From positions 23,940 through 87,939 of the forward strand of contig NZ_BMUE01000023.1 of the NCBI RefSeq assembly GCF_014650035.1: DNA of 64,000 nucleotides, written 5' to 3'. The stretch comes from Streptomyces lucensis JCM 4490. Its GTDB lineage: Bacteria > Actinomycetota > Actinomycetes > Streptomycetales > Streptomycetaceae. Below, in pieces: positions 33,880-42,719 of this stretch. Each line of letters begins with the position of its first letter. Within the stretch, counting starts at the first letter, position 1. The notes under the pieces are model-generated. The model ran no database searches. It saw nothing but the letters and a program-made list of their open reading frames with translations, and had not been told where the DNA came from. The translations under genes and the position numbers were made by a program.

Positions 33880-34420
33880 GGCCAATCATTGACTGAGTTC
33901 ACAGACACTTCGTCGATCGCGCGCCTTTCCACTGGATCACGTCTCTGCCAGGCAGTCTTCCAGGTCCTGAATCTGTTCGGTGAGTCGTTCGATTCGCTGG
34001 GCCCAGAGCAGGCACCAGGGTGATGCGAGTGGCCTGCAGCACCTATTTTCACCGTCTTCGCGGTTCTTGTTGTCGTTGGCGAGCTCCACGCAGGCCGGGA
34101 CAGGGGCCACTCCGAAGGGGCCGGTCTCCTCCACTCCGGCCCGCGGCGGCCCAACCCTTTTGCCCAGTCCAGGTTCGGGACATCCGGCCGCGGTAGCCGG
34201 GAACACCTCGATGCCGATCACTCACCCCACCAAGGAGAGCACAGCCCGCATGCGCATCCCGATGCGGGTCCACACCAAGAACCACTTCCCCCGTCGGCCG
34301 GAGCCGACGAGCACTCGGGGAGGGGGCGTACTGGTCATGCTCGTCGCCATCAGATTCACCTGCGCTAAGCGACTCAGCTGGCACACCGGGATCCTTAGCA
34401 CCAACTCGCCAATTCGTCAA
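33880..34420 (-). pseudogene. IS110 transposase remnant with internal deletion
   Basis: Minus-strand frames contain the DEDD start GEVVLGVDPHRDAH, then in other frames a GVEETGPFG block (the second acidic motif) and RIERLTEQIQDLED from the linker helix. Large parts between and after are missing and at least two frame changes are needed. It is the fourth IS110 trace in the island. Confidence 0.75.
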
Positions 34421-34705
34421 TCCAGCTTATTTGTTCGAAGCCCATCATTCGCGAGTTCGGCACCTCCGCGCGGGACATGCCGACCGGCAACTTGTTTTTA
34501 CTAACCGCACCATTAGAGCGTGAGCCCGCCGCCCCTCAATAGGAACAAAAGTACGTCTCTTCACTCGAAGCGAGTATCTACCGGATAAGCATGTCGCTCC
34601 TCAGCTTCTTGATGTCAGGATGCTTCCTGTTCCTAACGTGCCAATGCGGGACGTCTGTTGGCCGATGGGTCGACGTACGGCCGCGACTCCCGAAGGGCGT
34701 CAGCC

Positions 34706-34945
34706 ATGCCTTCATCCCCGGAATCCGACCGTCCTCTCGACGAATCCACCGAGGAGACTCGACGAAAGGAGCGGGAACTGGCCGAAGCTGAGGTCAAGTT
34801 GGCGCGCCGAGATCGAATTGTGAACCGACTGCGAATCCTGCAGGTGTTCTTCTCGCTGGTCGCGCTCGTGACAGGCAACCCGACTTACCGGTGGGCGGCC
34901 AGCTGCGCCCAGTGGGCCATGGAACGTTTCCGGGACTCCGAGTGA
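34706..34945 (+). CDS. Small coiled-coil/membrane protein (79 aa)
   Basis: A 79-aa frame from an ATG with a GAAGGG ribosome site about nine bases upstream. Residues 15-40 form a charged helix (ETRRKERELAEAEVKL), followed by a hydrophobic stretch (about 44-58, LQVFFSLVALV) and an amphipathic end. The next gene begins 13 bp later, so it probably accompanies the 747-aa protein. Preceded by a comparatively AT-rich ~280 bp that should hold the promoter. Function unknown. Confidence 0.55.
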   Translation: MPSSPESDRPLDESTEETRRKERELAEAEVKLARRDRIVNRLRILQVFFSLVALVTGNPTYRWAASCAQWAMERFRDSE

Positions 34946-34958
34946 TGTGAGGTAGAGC

Positions 34959-37202
34959 ATGAGCGAGGTCAATGTCGATGGACCGTTTCCGATTCCGGTA
35001 TCCCGGGAGGATCAAGAGGCATGGATCAGGGCCGTGCTGGCGACCGAGGGGGTGAATCTGCCCCGTGGTGCACTGAAAAACGTCGCCCCCTTCATCGTTG
35101 ATCCCGATGACACGCTGAGTGAACCCGACGCCCACGGTGTGCGCACGCTCAAGGCGAGCGCGGTTCGGCGTATCCGCACAGACGCCGGTGACATGGTCGT
35201 CGCAGTCGTCCGGATGCATGGCGTCGGCGGTGTGCAGTGGGGACACAACGAACGGATCAGCTCAATCTGGCGCTCCGTCGCGGATCCGACGGTCGGCCGG
35301 GAGACCGAGAGGACCTTGGCTTCGGTCCGGCCATGGATGGGTGTCGACGACGATGGACGCAAGAAGTGTTTCGCCGCACTCGAAAGCGTCGTGGCCAACC
35401 GGCGCATGTTGATCATGAACGCCGAGGACGCGGCGGACGAACTGAAGAGGCGAGACCGCGTCCGCCCTTACGACCTTGAGGAAGACCTCGTCCTCAACGG
35501 GCAACAAGACCCCGGGATGTACGTTCCCCAGCAGGTGAGGATCGAGGACAACCCGGAGAGAGACTCTGACGGCAACCCTCTTTACCCGGACGCCTACTGG
35601 GGGTGGATGGCAGTTCGAGGCAATAATCGCACACAGAAGCGGCAGTCGATCTTCCGTTTGACATCCAGTGAAGTGCTGGCCGGTGTCCCGGCGGAGAAAC
35701 TGGAGCGAGAGGGGGACGAGATCATCTGCGACCCTCGTGACTGGCTCCCTGAATTCTCCGCCGTACTCAACAGGGAGTTCGCGGAGACGGGCGACGGCGA
35801 ACTGGATCCGACAAACGGCTCACGGGCGCGACGTGCCGCGGCCATCGCCGTGGTGGACGCGCATCTGGTGATCGGCACCCCCACTCCGCAGCGGCTCTAC
35901 CGCATCGTGCAGATGAACAACCGGCGCGATCACGTCCACCCGCCGCTGGAGTTCGACGCCCTCGACCGCTCGCGCGCGCTGGGGCGGAGCGTTCTCGGGA
36001 TGTACGTGGCGCAACAGGCTATGGACGAAAAAACGGCAGAGGTCCTTTCCGGGCTCGCGCCGATCCGTGAACTCGCGGGCGTGTCGGCGGACATGACGGT
36101 CTCCGAGCTGCGAGACCTGCGCTCCATGAGGTTGTTGCAGGAACTGTTTCCGGTGGATCCGCGCAAGCGTCATCTACTGCGGCGCGCACTCAGCGAAAAC
36201 CCACCATCTCAGCTCAAGTCGGGGGAAATCAACCAGCGGGCGCGCACGTGGTCCGCACTGACTTCCGAGAGCTACCCGGCACCATGGAACCCACGCGTGG
36301 GCCAGGTCTTCTCGACCCGGGCCCGGGAGGGAATCGTCCTCTCCGGACGCAGGCTGCCAGATCTGCTCGCCGCCGCGGACACCGATGACGACGCATTCGA
36401 CGAACTTGTGTCCTATCGGGCGGCGCACTGGCTGGCCTCCTTCGGCATCATCGAGGCCGACCGAGGCTCACTCGACGGCCAGGAGGCGATCGGCGACGCA
36501 GGGGAACGGATTCGCCGATCTCGCAGGACCGTCATGAACTGCCTGCAGGCCCTGCGGCACGAAAAGAGCCGGATGATGGCAGTCGGCGTACTGAAGTCGC
36601 TGGCCGCAGCCATGGACGACGGAGACCGGCGGCCCTGGCGCGTCAGCAGCTCCGGCAAGGAGATGGTGGGGCGGGAGATGACACCGCTCTGGTTCGACAG
36701 CGAATTCCCCAAGGACACCGGTACCCGGCCCCGCAAGACAGTAAATCCTGCACCACCATTGCTCACCACGGCGACGGCGCCCACCCCCCTGCCTTCGCCT
36801 ACACTGCCCACGCTCTCACCCATGACACCAACGCCCTCACTCGTGACATCAGCCCCTGTACAACCCACCGCGGCGCCGCCCGCCCCTGCAGTCTCGGCCC
36901 AGTCCGAAGCGCCCGCCACCGATGAGACTGACGAAGCCGATAGCTCCATGCCCTCCCCTGAGGAACCGCTAACCCTAGAGACACTGGTGACCCGGGTCGA
37001 GGAACGGATCCGTGGCCTGCACGCGGCCTCCGCCGAAGTCGGCGAACTCCTCGGCCACCTCGCGGACCAGAGCCGGGCGGCGTCTGTCGCCCAACCCATC
37101 GGCCGACACCAGGCCGATAGAACCGTGCGCCTCCTCAACCAGACGCTATCCAGGCTGCGCAGACTGCCCGAGCTCATGGAGGAGATGACGGAACCCGTCT
37201 GA
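34959..37202 (+). CDS. Unrecognised 747-aa accessory protein, faint ParB-like features
   Basis: A well-formed gene with ATG after GTGAGGTAG. The first ~550 residues are soluble alpha/beta sequence; AVRGNNRTQKR (near residue 215) and VQMNNRRDHVHPP (near 320) faintly recall the GxxR boxes of ParB/DGQHR proteins, but I would not assign the family. Residues ~590-665 are a long Pro/Thr/Ser-rich linker and the last ~75 residues form a coiled coil (LVTRVEERIRGLHAASAEV, LLNQTLSRLRRL). No membrane helix of its own; the upstream 79-aa membrane protein may anchor it. Function unknown; location in the island suggests defence or mobile-element maintenance. Confidence 0.6.
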   Translation: MSEVNVDGPFPIPVSREDQEAWIRAVLATEGVNLPRGALKNVAPFIVDPDDTLSEPDAHGVRTLKASAVRRIRTDAGDMVVAVVRMHGVGGVQWGHNERISSIWRSVADPTVGRETERTLASVRPWMGVDDDGRKKCFAALESVVANRRMLIMNAEDAADELKRRDRVRPYDLEEDLVLNGQQDPGMYVPQQVRIEDNPERDSDGNPLYPDAYWGWMAVRGNNRTQKRQSIFRLTSSEVLAGVPAEKLEREGDEIICDPRDWLPEFSAVLNREFAETGDGELDPTNGSRARRAAAIAVVDAHLVIGTPTPQRLYRIVQMNNRRDHVHPPLEFDALDRSRALGRSVLGMYVAQQAMDEKTAEVLSGLAPIRELAGVSADMTVSELRDLRSMRLLQELFPVDPRKRHLLRRALSENPPSQLKSGEINQRARTWSALTSESYPAPWNPRVGQVFSTRAREGIVLSGRRLPDLLAAADTDDDAFDELVSYRAAHWLASFGIIEADRGSLDGQEAIGDAGERIRRSRRTVMNCLQALRHEKSRMMAVGVLKSLAAAMDDGDRRPWRVSSSGKEMVGREMTPLWFDSEFPKDTGTRPRKTVNPAPPLLTTATAPTPLPSPTLPTLSPMTPTPSLVTSAPVQPTAAPPAPAVSAQSEAPATDETDEADSSMPSPEEPLTLETLVTRVEERIRGLHAASAEVGELLGHLADQSRAASVAQPIGRHQADRTVRLLNQTLSRLRRLPELMEEMTEPV

Positions 37203-37204
37203 GG

Positions 37205-37441
37205 CAGTTCGTCCGGCGGGGCCCGACGTGGAGTGGAACGGCGAGCGTCAAGGACGCCGCCGAGGCGTTCGGCTTCTCGAGATCGAAGAGCTACGACCTC
37301 GTTCGCCGCGGAGAATTCCCATGTCGCGTGCTACCAATAGGCCGCACCGCCCGCGTCGTCACCGCCTCGCTCCTCCGCGTACTCGAGAGCGACGAGCCGG
37401 AGTACAACGGAGCCTCCAGTACAAGCCCCAATCTGTCATGA
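37205..37441 (+). pseudogene. Excisionase-like helix-turn-helix remnant
   Basis: Directly after the previous stop, one forward frame reads SVKDAAEAFGFSRSKSYDL, then RRGEFPCRVLPIGRTARV and a final helix, ending at TGA 37441. This is the MerR/AlpA-type helix-turn-helix of excisionases found beside integrases in actinobacterial integrative elements. No ATG, GTG or TTG precedes the motif in frame and no integrase follows, so it is a 5'-truncated relic. Confidence 0.6.
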
Positions 37442-37450
37442 CCAACTGCA

Positions 37451-37490
37451 CGACCACGCCCCGCCGCAGCAAGCCGGCGGGGCGTGGTCG
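37451..37490 (+). terminator. Strong hairpin, probable transcription terminator
   Basis: A perfect 16-bp inverted repeat (CGACCACGCCCCGCCG, 37451-37466, and its complement 37475-37490) with an 8-nt loop. There is no U-tract, as is usual in Streptomyces terminators. It would end transcription of the 747-aa protein gene and the excisionase relic. Confidence 0.75.
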
Positions 37491-37667
37491 TATCAGGTCC
37501 GCGTCTACGCAGGGCCCCCTCCGGAGCAAGCCGACGGGAGGTCCTCAGGTGTCACGAGCGATCACAGGCGTGTCACCAACCCCCCAGACGCTGTCGCGTC
37601 ACAAGGCCCTGACATGGACTTACACGCTCGCCCTGGCCCAACTGGACGCCCGTGGACGGTTTCTACG

Positions 37668-37805
37668 ACATGTGCCATGTGGTACCCAGTGAGGGACCCA
37701 GGATCAGGACCGGGCGTCTTCTGGCCCGTCAAAGCGGTATTGCAGGGTGTTCGGGGGTGTCTCACTCACGCCCCAGACCCTCTCACGTCTCACGGACGCC
37801 CCTAT
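37668..37805. repeat. Direct repeat, copy 2 (orphan pcaL 5' fragment)
   Basis: A copy of 10520-10658 in the same orientation: the first ~32 codons of pcaL, its GTG start and leader, up to GCCCCTAT. A single-base deletion shifts the frame early in the coding part and the rest of pcaL is absent. It abuts the second IS110 element exactly where copy 1 abuts the first. Before it, 37442-37667 holds a weaker match to the pcaL leader (around 37560-37605) and no gene. Confidence 0.9.
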
Positions 37806-38838
37806 AACAGGGGGACGCTGGATACCGTCCTGACCAGGTTGAAGACCTCTCGGGCGGCATATCGCTTGAGGCATCGGATGATCTCGCGTCGGGTCTTGCC
37901 TTCCTGGGTGCGGCGTTCGAAGTACGCCTGCGTGCGCGGATCGTGGCGCAGGCGGGTGAACACGATGCGGTGCAGGGCGGCGGTCGCCGCAGTAGTTGAG
38001 CCGGCGCGTGCTCCGCCGGCCCGACGAATACTCGACTGGGCTGACTCCGCAAGGGGCAGCAAAGGATGCTTCGGTGTTCAGCCGCTCGGGGTTGTCTCCC
38101 ATGGTGATCAGCAGGGTGACTGCGCTGTCCGGGCCGATGCCCACCGGTACGAGCAGCTGTGGGGCATGGTGTTCGACGAGCTGGGTCAGGCGTTGGTTCA
38201 GCTCATCGATCTGCCCGGTGAGCTGTTCGATACGCTCCGCGAGCATTCTCAGAGTCATATGGGTGGCCTGGGCCACCGTGCACTCGCCGTCCTCGCCGTC
38301 GCCTGGCCCGAGGCGTGCGCAGGTGCGGAACAGCTCGCGGTTGCCCAGGCTGGACAGTCGTTCCCGCAGGGCGGGATCGGCGATGACCAGGACGTCTTTG
38401 AGCTGGTTGATCGCCTGGGTACGGGCCTTGACCGCGGATTCCTTGGCGAGTGAAGATCCGGGCGCTGTGCACCGGACCGTCGCCGGACTTGGCCCGGGCC
38501 CGGGCACGGCCACTGAGCACGGCCCGCGCGGCGGCCTGAGCGTCGAGCGGGTCCGAGTTAATCTGCTGGGCCAGCAGGTAGCGGGACAGGCCCGCGCCGA
38601 AGGTGCCGGTGCCCTCCACACCGGCCCGGCGCACCGTACCCCGCTTGCGGGCCCACACGAGCAACTGTCGGTAGCCAGCCGTTGTCGCGGGAAAGGACTC
38701 CGCCCCCAGGATCTTCCCGAGCGGGGAGATCACGGCGGCAACATGCACCTCGCCGTGCGTGTCCACGCCCAGGACGACCTCGCGCCGAACGGGCGGATCC
38801 GTGCTGGTGGAGGAGGTACTGCGCTGTCGGGTCGTCAT
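37802..38838 (-). pseudogene. Broken IS110 transposase
   Basis: Compared with the intact copy it starts well (EVVLGVDTHGEVH, GVEGTGTFGA) but lacks about 20-25 codons between SRYLLAQ and SDPLDA, changes frame after the GDGPVHSARI block, and changes frame again before ALHRIVFTRL. The DEDD and serine blocks are present but not in one frame. Confidence 0.88.
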
Positions 38839-39045
38839 GATGGTTCGCCTCCCACGTGACGTGCTGGCTAGGGTGGTGGCACCGGCCTGCCCGGGCGGTC
38901 TGAACCGTGATGGCGCCTGAAACTCGGCAAGGCCCCTATAGGGACACGCCCTGTGGCTCGGTGGCAGACAGCATCCCGCAACGGCAGCCGACAGGTCCGT
39001 GACTGGACACTTCGGTCATAGATCCCACGAGTCAGACCCCCGCCC
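38839..39045 (-). ncRNA. Candidate bridge-RNA region of the decayed IS110
   Basis: The counterpart of 11756-11965: noncoding left end upstream of the transposase, sharing GTGATGGCGCC, GGCAAG-GCCCCTAT (8-mer at 38932-38939) and GAGTCAGACCC with the intact copy. Conservation of these blocks while the coding part has diverged and broken supports a functional RNA or recombination site. Not folded. Confidence 0.4.
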
Positions 39046-39214
39046 GGGACGGCACTGCACAACCGTCCCATCGATCCCGGTACAGCGGCATGACTCGATC
39101 ACTGCCGGAAGGCTTCGAACGAACCGATGCTCAACCTGACTGAGCGGGCTGACAAAGCGTTGACTTTCGTCCACTCCTGACCGGTATTGGTAGGGAGACG
39201 TCACGCAAGGAGGT

Positions 39215-39703
39215 AGTGCTCACCGGCTGCGGCAGCCGGGGCTCCACCGGCGCCCAGCGCAACCTGCTCGGCTTCAAGGACGGCATCGCCAGCCCCGACG
39301 TCGCCTCGTCCCGAGAAAGCAACCGCCTCATATGGTAAGGGGGCGGCGCCGGCGAGCCCGCCTGGGACAGGGGCGGCAGCTACCACGTCATACGGATCAT
39401 CCGCATGCTCGTCGAGTTCTGGGACCTGTCTCCCTCACCGAGCAGGAGAAGATGTTCGGCCGCCGCGAGGACACCGGCGCCCCGCTCGACGGCGTCGAGG
39501 AGACCGATGTCCCCAACTACGCCAAGGATTCGTACGGCAACCCGATCTCCCTCGACGCCCATATCCGCCTCGCCAACCCACGCACCGCCGCCACGGACGA
39601 CTCCCGTATCTTGCGCCGCGGCTACAACTTCGACCGCGGAATCGACGATGTCGGCAAAGGCGACATGGGCCTGGTCTTCTGCTGCGCCGGGCGGGGAGTG
39701 TGA
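39215..39703 (+). pseudogene. DyP-type peroxidase fragment
   Basis: Forward frames carry hallmark blocks of dye-decolorising peroxidases: RNLLGFKDG, EPAWDRGGSYHVIR, EQEKMFGR, GAPLDG, DAHIRLANPRT (with the heme-ligand His) and RILRRGYNFDRG. A TAA at 39336-39338 interrupts the frame after NRLIW and a frameshift lies near 39428. The N-terminal half and the last residues are missing. It begins shortly after the IS110 left end, which may have destroyed the 5' part. Confidence 0.85.
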
Positions 39704-39734
39704 CGGCCGCCGCCCGGCGCCCGATCACCTCACC

Positions 39735-40060
39735 GTCATCTGGGCGCAGATCGTTCGTGTCAGGGTCGGCTTCCCGAGTGGCGGCCCATGCGGCGAGCAG
39801 GCGCAGTCCTTCTTCGGAGGGTGAGCCGGGTTCGGCTGCGTAGATGGTGAGGATGAGGCCGGGTTCGGCGGCCATCTCCAGGCCCTCGTAGGCGAGGATG
39901 AGGTCGCCGGCGGCGTGGTGGTGGAAGCGATTGGTGCCGGTGCCGTGGTGGCGGACGTTGTGGCGCCCCAGCGGGTGCGGAAGTCGTCGCTGCGGGTGGA
40001 CAGCTCGCCGACCAGGTCGGGGAGATCTTCGTCGTGGAGGTTGGGAGCGTCACGGATCCT
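39735..40060 (-). pseudogene. MmyB-type regulator ligand-binding domain fragment
   Basis: In two minus-strand frames the sequence reads DLVGELSTRSDDFRTRW and then MAAEPGLILTIY, AEPGSPSEEGLRLL, which are characteristic of the C-terminal domain of XRE-family MmyB-like regulators. The helix-turn-helix half is absent and a frameshift near 39950 separates the blocks. Confidence 0.7.
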
Positions 40061-40830
40061 TACTCGACGATCAGCCGGGCGAGCGATGACGTGTGCATCT
40101 GGGTCGCCAGTACGCTCCCGGGCAGCCTCAGCAGGCGGTGCGCCAAGCATCTCTGGGTCGGAAGGAGATAGCGCTTCTGGCTGACGATGCGGTCGGCCTG
40201 TATGACGACCTCGAAAATGGCGTCGTCCGCTTTTGGACAGAGGAGGGACGAGCTCAGAAGCCACAATCACTGGTGCGCCGCTCTGCCCGGGCAGCAGGCG
40301 CAGTCCGGTCGGTGCGGCGGGTCCAAAGCCAGGTGGAGGAGACTGGCTTGCAGTCCCTCGCCGGTGAGCCTGAACCAGGTGACCTGATCGTCGTGGTCGA
40401 TCCGCCCGAAGACGCCGGTACCGGTGCGCCGGTCTCCCAGCAGTGTCACCCACACCGCCTTGTCACCCGCGACCATGCCGACCGGTGTGGTGCCGTGGCG
40501 GGCCGGTACAGGGATCTGCCGGACGGTGCCTCCCTCCGGGGCGATCCACATCAGGTGGTTCTCCCGGTCCTGTGTGGCGTAGAAATGCCCGGTCACGGGA
40601 TGCCGGGCGACGAAGATCGGCACGTCGAAGCCCGGATAGAGGGTGTAATCGTCGGGGTTCGTGTGGTTGATCCGCAGCACCCTGCTGTTGCCCTTGAGAA
40701 AGAACCAGAGGTCGTTGCCGTACTCCCCGACATAGTGCGGCCCTCGTGCGTTCGCCGGCAGTGGCAGCTGCCGGACGACTGTTGCTTCGCGTGACGAACC
40801 GGAGGGCCTTCGCGCTCCTCACCGTGCGTC
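40060..40830 (-). pseudogene. Virginiamycin-B-lyase-like beta-propeller fragment
   Basis: A minus-strand frame reads GPHYVGEYGNDLWFFLKG, VARHPVTGHFYATQDREN, IAPEGGTVRQIPVP, then an in-frame TGA at 40267-40269 and continues in the same frame with SSLLCPKADDAIFEVVIQ to a TAA at 40060. Repeated W/F-rich blades with IP and GPH motifs resemble streptogramin B lyase (Vgb) propellers. The 5' end does not join in frame to the ATG at 40928 that overlaps the upstream stop. It is a broken gene, or one needing readthrough. Confidence 0.65.
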
Positions 40831-40924
40831 CTGCGTTGCCCGAACGGCGCCGAGAGATCGCGGACTTCGAGGACGAGCAGACCGGGCCACGGGGGGGTAA
40901 GCACCCTGACCGGCAGCGCCGAGG

Positions 40925-42388
40925 TCATCGGGATCGCGGTGATGACCTCCGTAGCTCGCGTCGGTCCACCTTTCCGTGCGGCGTCAGGGGCAGGCGGTTC
41001 ACCAGGAGGAATCGCTGGGGAACCATCTCACCGGGGAGCGCCCGCCGGGCTAGTGCCTCCAGTTGTGCGACCTCGGTGTCCTCGGAGCCCACGACGTACG
41101 CGGTGAGCCGGGCCTCCTCGTCGTCCCAGTCGACCACCACGTCATCGACCTGCGGGTGACGTCCCAGCACTCCTTCCACCTCCCCGGGTTCGACGCGCAC
41201 CCCCCGCACCTTGATCTGCCGGTCGATCCGGCCCAGGAAAACCAGGTTTCCGTCGTCGTCCAAGCGAACCAGGTCACCGGACCGGTACCAACGGCCGTCA
41301 CGTCCTTCCAGGCCGACGAAGCTGCGCTCGGTCGCCACCGGGTCGCGCCAGTAGCGAAGGGCCGGGCAGTCCCCTCCCAGAAGCAACTCACCCGGCTCGC
41401 CCGGAGGTACCTCGCGCCGTCCGTCAGATATCAGCACGCGAGCCGAATCGATCGGCCTCCCGATCGAGATGGCACCCTGTTCGTGTGCTGCGATCTCGTG
41501 ACTGGTGGCGACGACGGTTGTCTCGCTGAGACCGTAGTGATTGACGAAGCGCCGCACCGGATGTCCCTGGGTGAGCCGCAGCCGGTCGCCGCCGGTGAGC
41601 AGGCAGCGCAGGGCGTCGAAGTGGGTGCCGTGACGCAGGTACGCCTCGGCGAGCGGAGTCGGCAGAAAGGACAGGCTGATCCGCTCGTCCTTGTACCAGT
41701 CGCCCAGTTCCCACGGCGCCAGCCTGATCTCGGGCGGGGCGAAGTGGACGGAGGCCCCATGGCACAGGTACGGCCAGACTTCCCAGAGGTAGGCGTCGAA
41801 GGACATCGCGGCGACCGAAGAGGCACGGTCGGCCGGAGTGACGTCGTAGGTCCTGCCGTGCCATGTGATGAGGCGGGCGAAGGAACGGTGCCCGACGAGC
41901 ACTCCCTTGGGGACCCCGGTCGATCCCGAGGTGTAGATGAGGTAGGCGCTTCCCTCCCCGTCCGGGGGCCGGGGCACCACGGGGGCGCTCCGCACCATGC
42001 CGGGGCCGGTGAGGCCGGCGAGGTCGATGGCCGAAGGAGTCTCGCGTAGGCCCTTCGCTCCGCTGCTGGCGGAGTCCAGGACGACCGCCTCGGGTGCCGC
42101 GTCCTCGACGATCGCCGCCATGCGGGCTTCCGGCATACCGGGCGGCAGCATCAGCGAGACGGCTCCGCTCAGCCACACCCCGAGCTGGGCCGCCACCGCG
42201 TTGCTCCCGGGATCCAGGTGAACCGCGACCATACCCCCGGGGCGGATTCCACGGCGCTGCAACGCGCCCGCGATCCCGGCAGCCGCCTCCACCAGCTGCC
42301 GGTAGCTGGTGACGGAGCCGTCCTCCACCACGGCCGGAGCGTCCGGATGGGCCGAGGCCTGCGCCAGCACCCGGTGGGGTACGTCCAT
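40925..42388 (-). CDS. Free-standing NRPS adenylation domain, Leu-like code
   Basis: A 487-aa single A domain with core motifs IYTSGSTGVPKG (A3), FDAYLWEVW (A4), NHYGLSETT (A5), YRSGDLV (A7), GRIDRQIKVRG (A8) and PLTPHGKVDR (A10 with the catalytic Lys). The hand-read specificity residues are D-A-W-F-L-G-H-V-V-K, one mismatch from the classical Leu code DAWFLGNVVK. I prefer ATG 42388, which has AGGAG six bases upstream; a GTG at 42409 overlapping the PCP stop is the alternative. It should load an amino acid on the adjacent free PCP. Its stop overlaps an ATG (40928) by four bases. Confidence 0.88.
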   Translation of the reverse strand: MDVPHRVLAQASAHPDAPAVVEDGSVTSYRQLVEAAAGIAGALQRRGIRPGGMVAVHLDPGSNAVAAQLGVWLSGAVSLMLPPGMPEARMAAIVEDAAPEAVVLDSASSGAKGLRETPSAIDLAGLTGPGMVRSAPVVPRPPDGEGSAYLIYTSGSTGVPKGVLVGHRSFARLITWHGRTYDVTPADRASSVAAMSFDAYLWEVWPYLCHGASVHFAPPEIRLAPWELGDWYKDERISLSFLPTPLAEAYLRHGTHFDALRCLLTGGDRLRLTQGHPVRRFVNHYGLSETTVVATSHEIAAHEQGAISIGRPIDSARVLISDGRREVPPGEPGELLLGGDCPALRYWRDPVATERSFVGLEGRDGRWYRSGDLVRLDDDGNLVFLGRIDRQIKVRGVRVEPGEVEGVLGRHPQVDDVVVDWDDEEARLTAYVVGSEDTEVAQLEALARRALPGEMVPQRFLLVNRLPLTPHGKVDRRELRRSSPRSR

Positions 42389-42405
42389 GTGGTTCTCCTG
42401 GGCGG

Positions 42406-42645
42406 TCACCGTTCTGCCTCACTCGCCGCCGGCACGCACGCCTCCGCGATCGAGCCGGCCCGGGCGTCCTGGAGGAACTGACGCGCAGGCACGGTCAGCC
42501 CGTTCTCGTCGCGCAGCAGAGCGATGACTTCCATGACGAGCAGCGAGTGGCCGCCGATCTCGAAGAAGTCCGAGTCCGCGTCCAGTCCGGTCACGCCCAC
42601 CACCTTTTCAAACGCCCCGATCACTGACTCAAGCGGATATGCCAT
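42406..42645 (-). CDS. Free-standing peptidyl carrier protein
   Basis: A 79-aa carrier protein with the phosphopantetheine site DFFEIGGHSLL (Ser34) characteristic of PCPs rather than ACPs. A GGAAAGG/AGGAG ribosome region precedes the ATG at 42645. Together with the A domain directly downstream it forms a two-protein aminoacyl-PCP loading unit, commonly used to present an amino acid to a tailoring enzyme such as a P450. Confidence 0.9.
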   Translation of the reverse strand: MAYPLESVIGAFEKVVGVTGLDADSDFFEIGGHSLLVMEVIALLRDENGLTVPARQFLQDARAGSIAEACVPAASEAER

Positions 42646-42719
42646 CTCCTGGCCTTTCCAACGTTCCGGGTTGCTTCCCACGCCGTCTCCCGCCCCCGGC
42701 GAGCGCGCCGGCCGACGGC

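Larger units (their letters stand above)
37798..39045 (-). mobile_element. IS110-family insertion sequence (decayed copy)
   Basis: A second element with the same layout and junction (GCCCCTAT at the right end, GAGTCAGACCCCC at the left) as the copy at 10651. In a ~150-nt stretch compared by eye the two are only about 80% identical, so they are different elements, not a recent duplication. The transposase is broken. Confidence 0.75.

Noticed and set aside
40093..40794. A 233-codon plus-strand frame over the lyase-like fragment
   Set aside because: The minus strand has clear propeller motifs; the plus frame has none.
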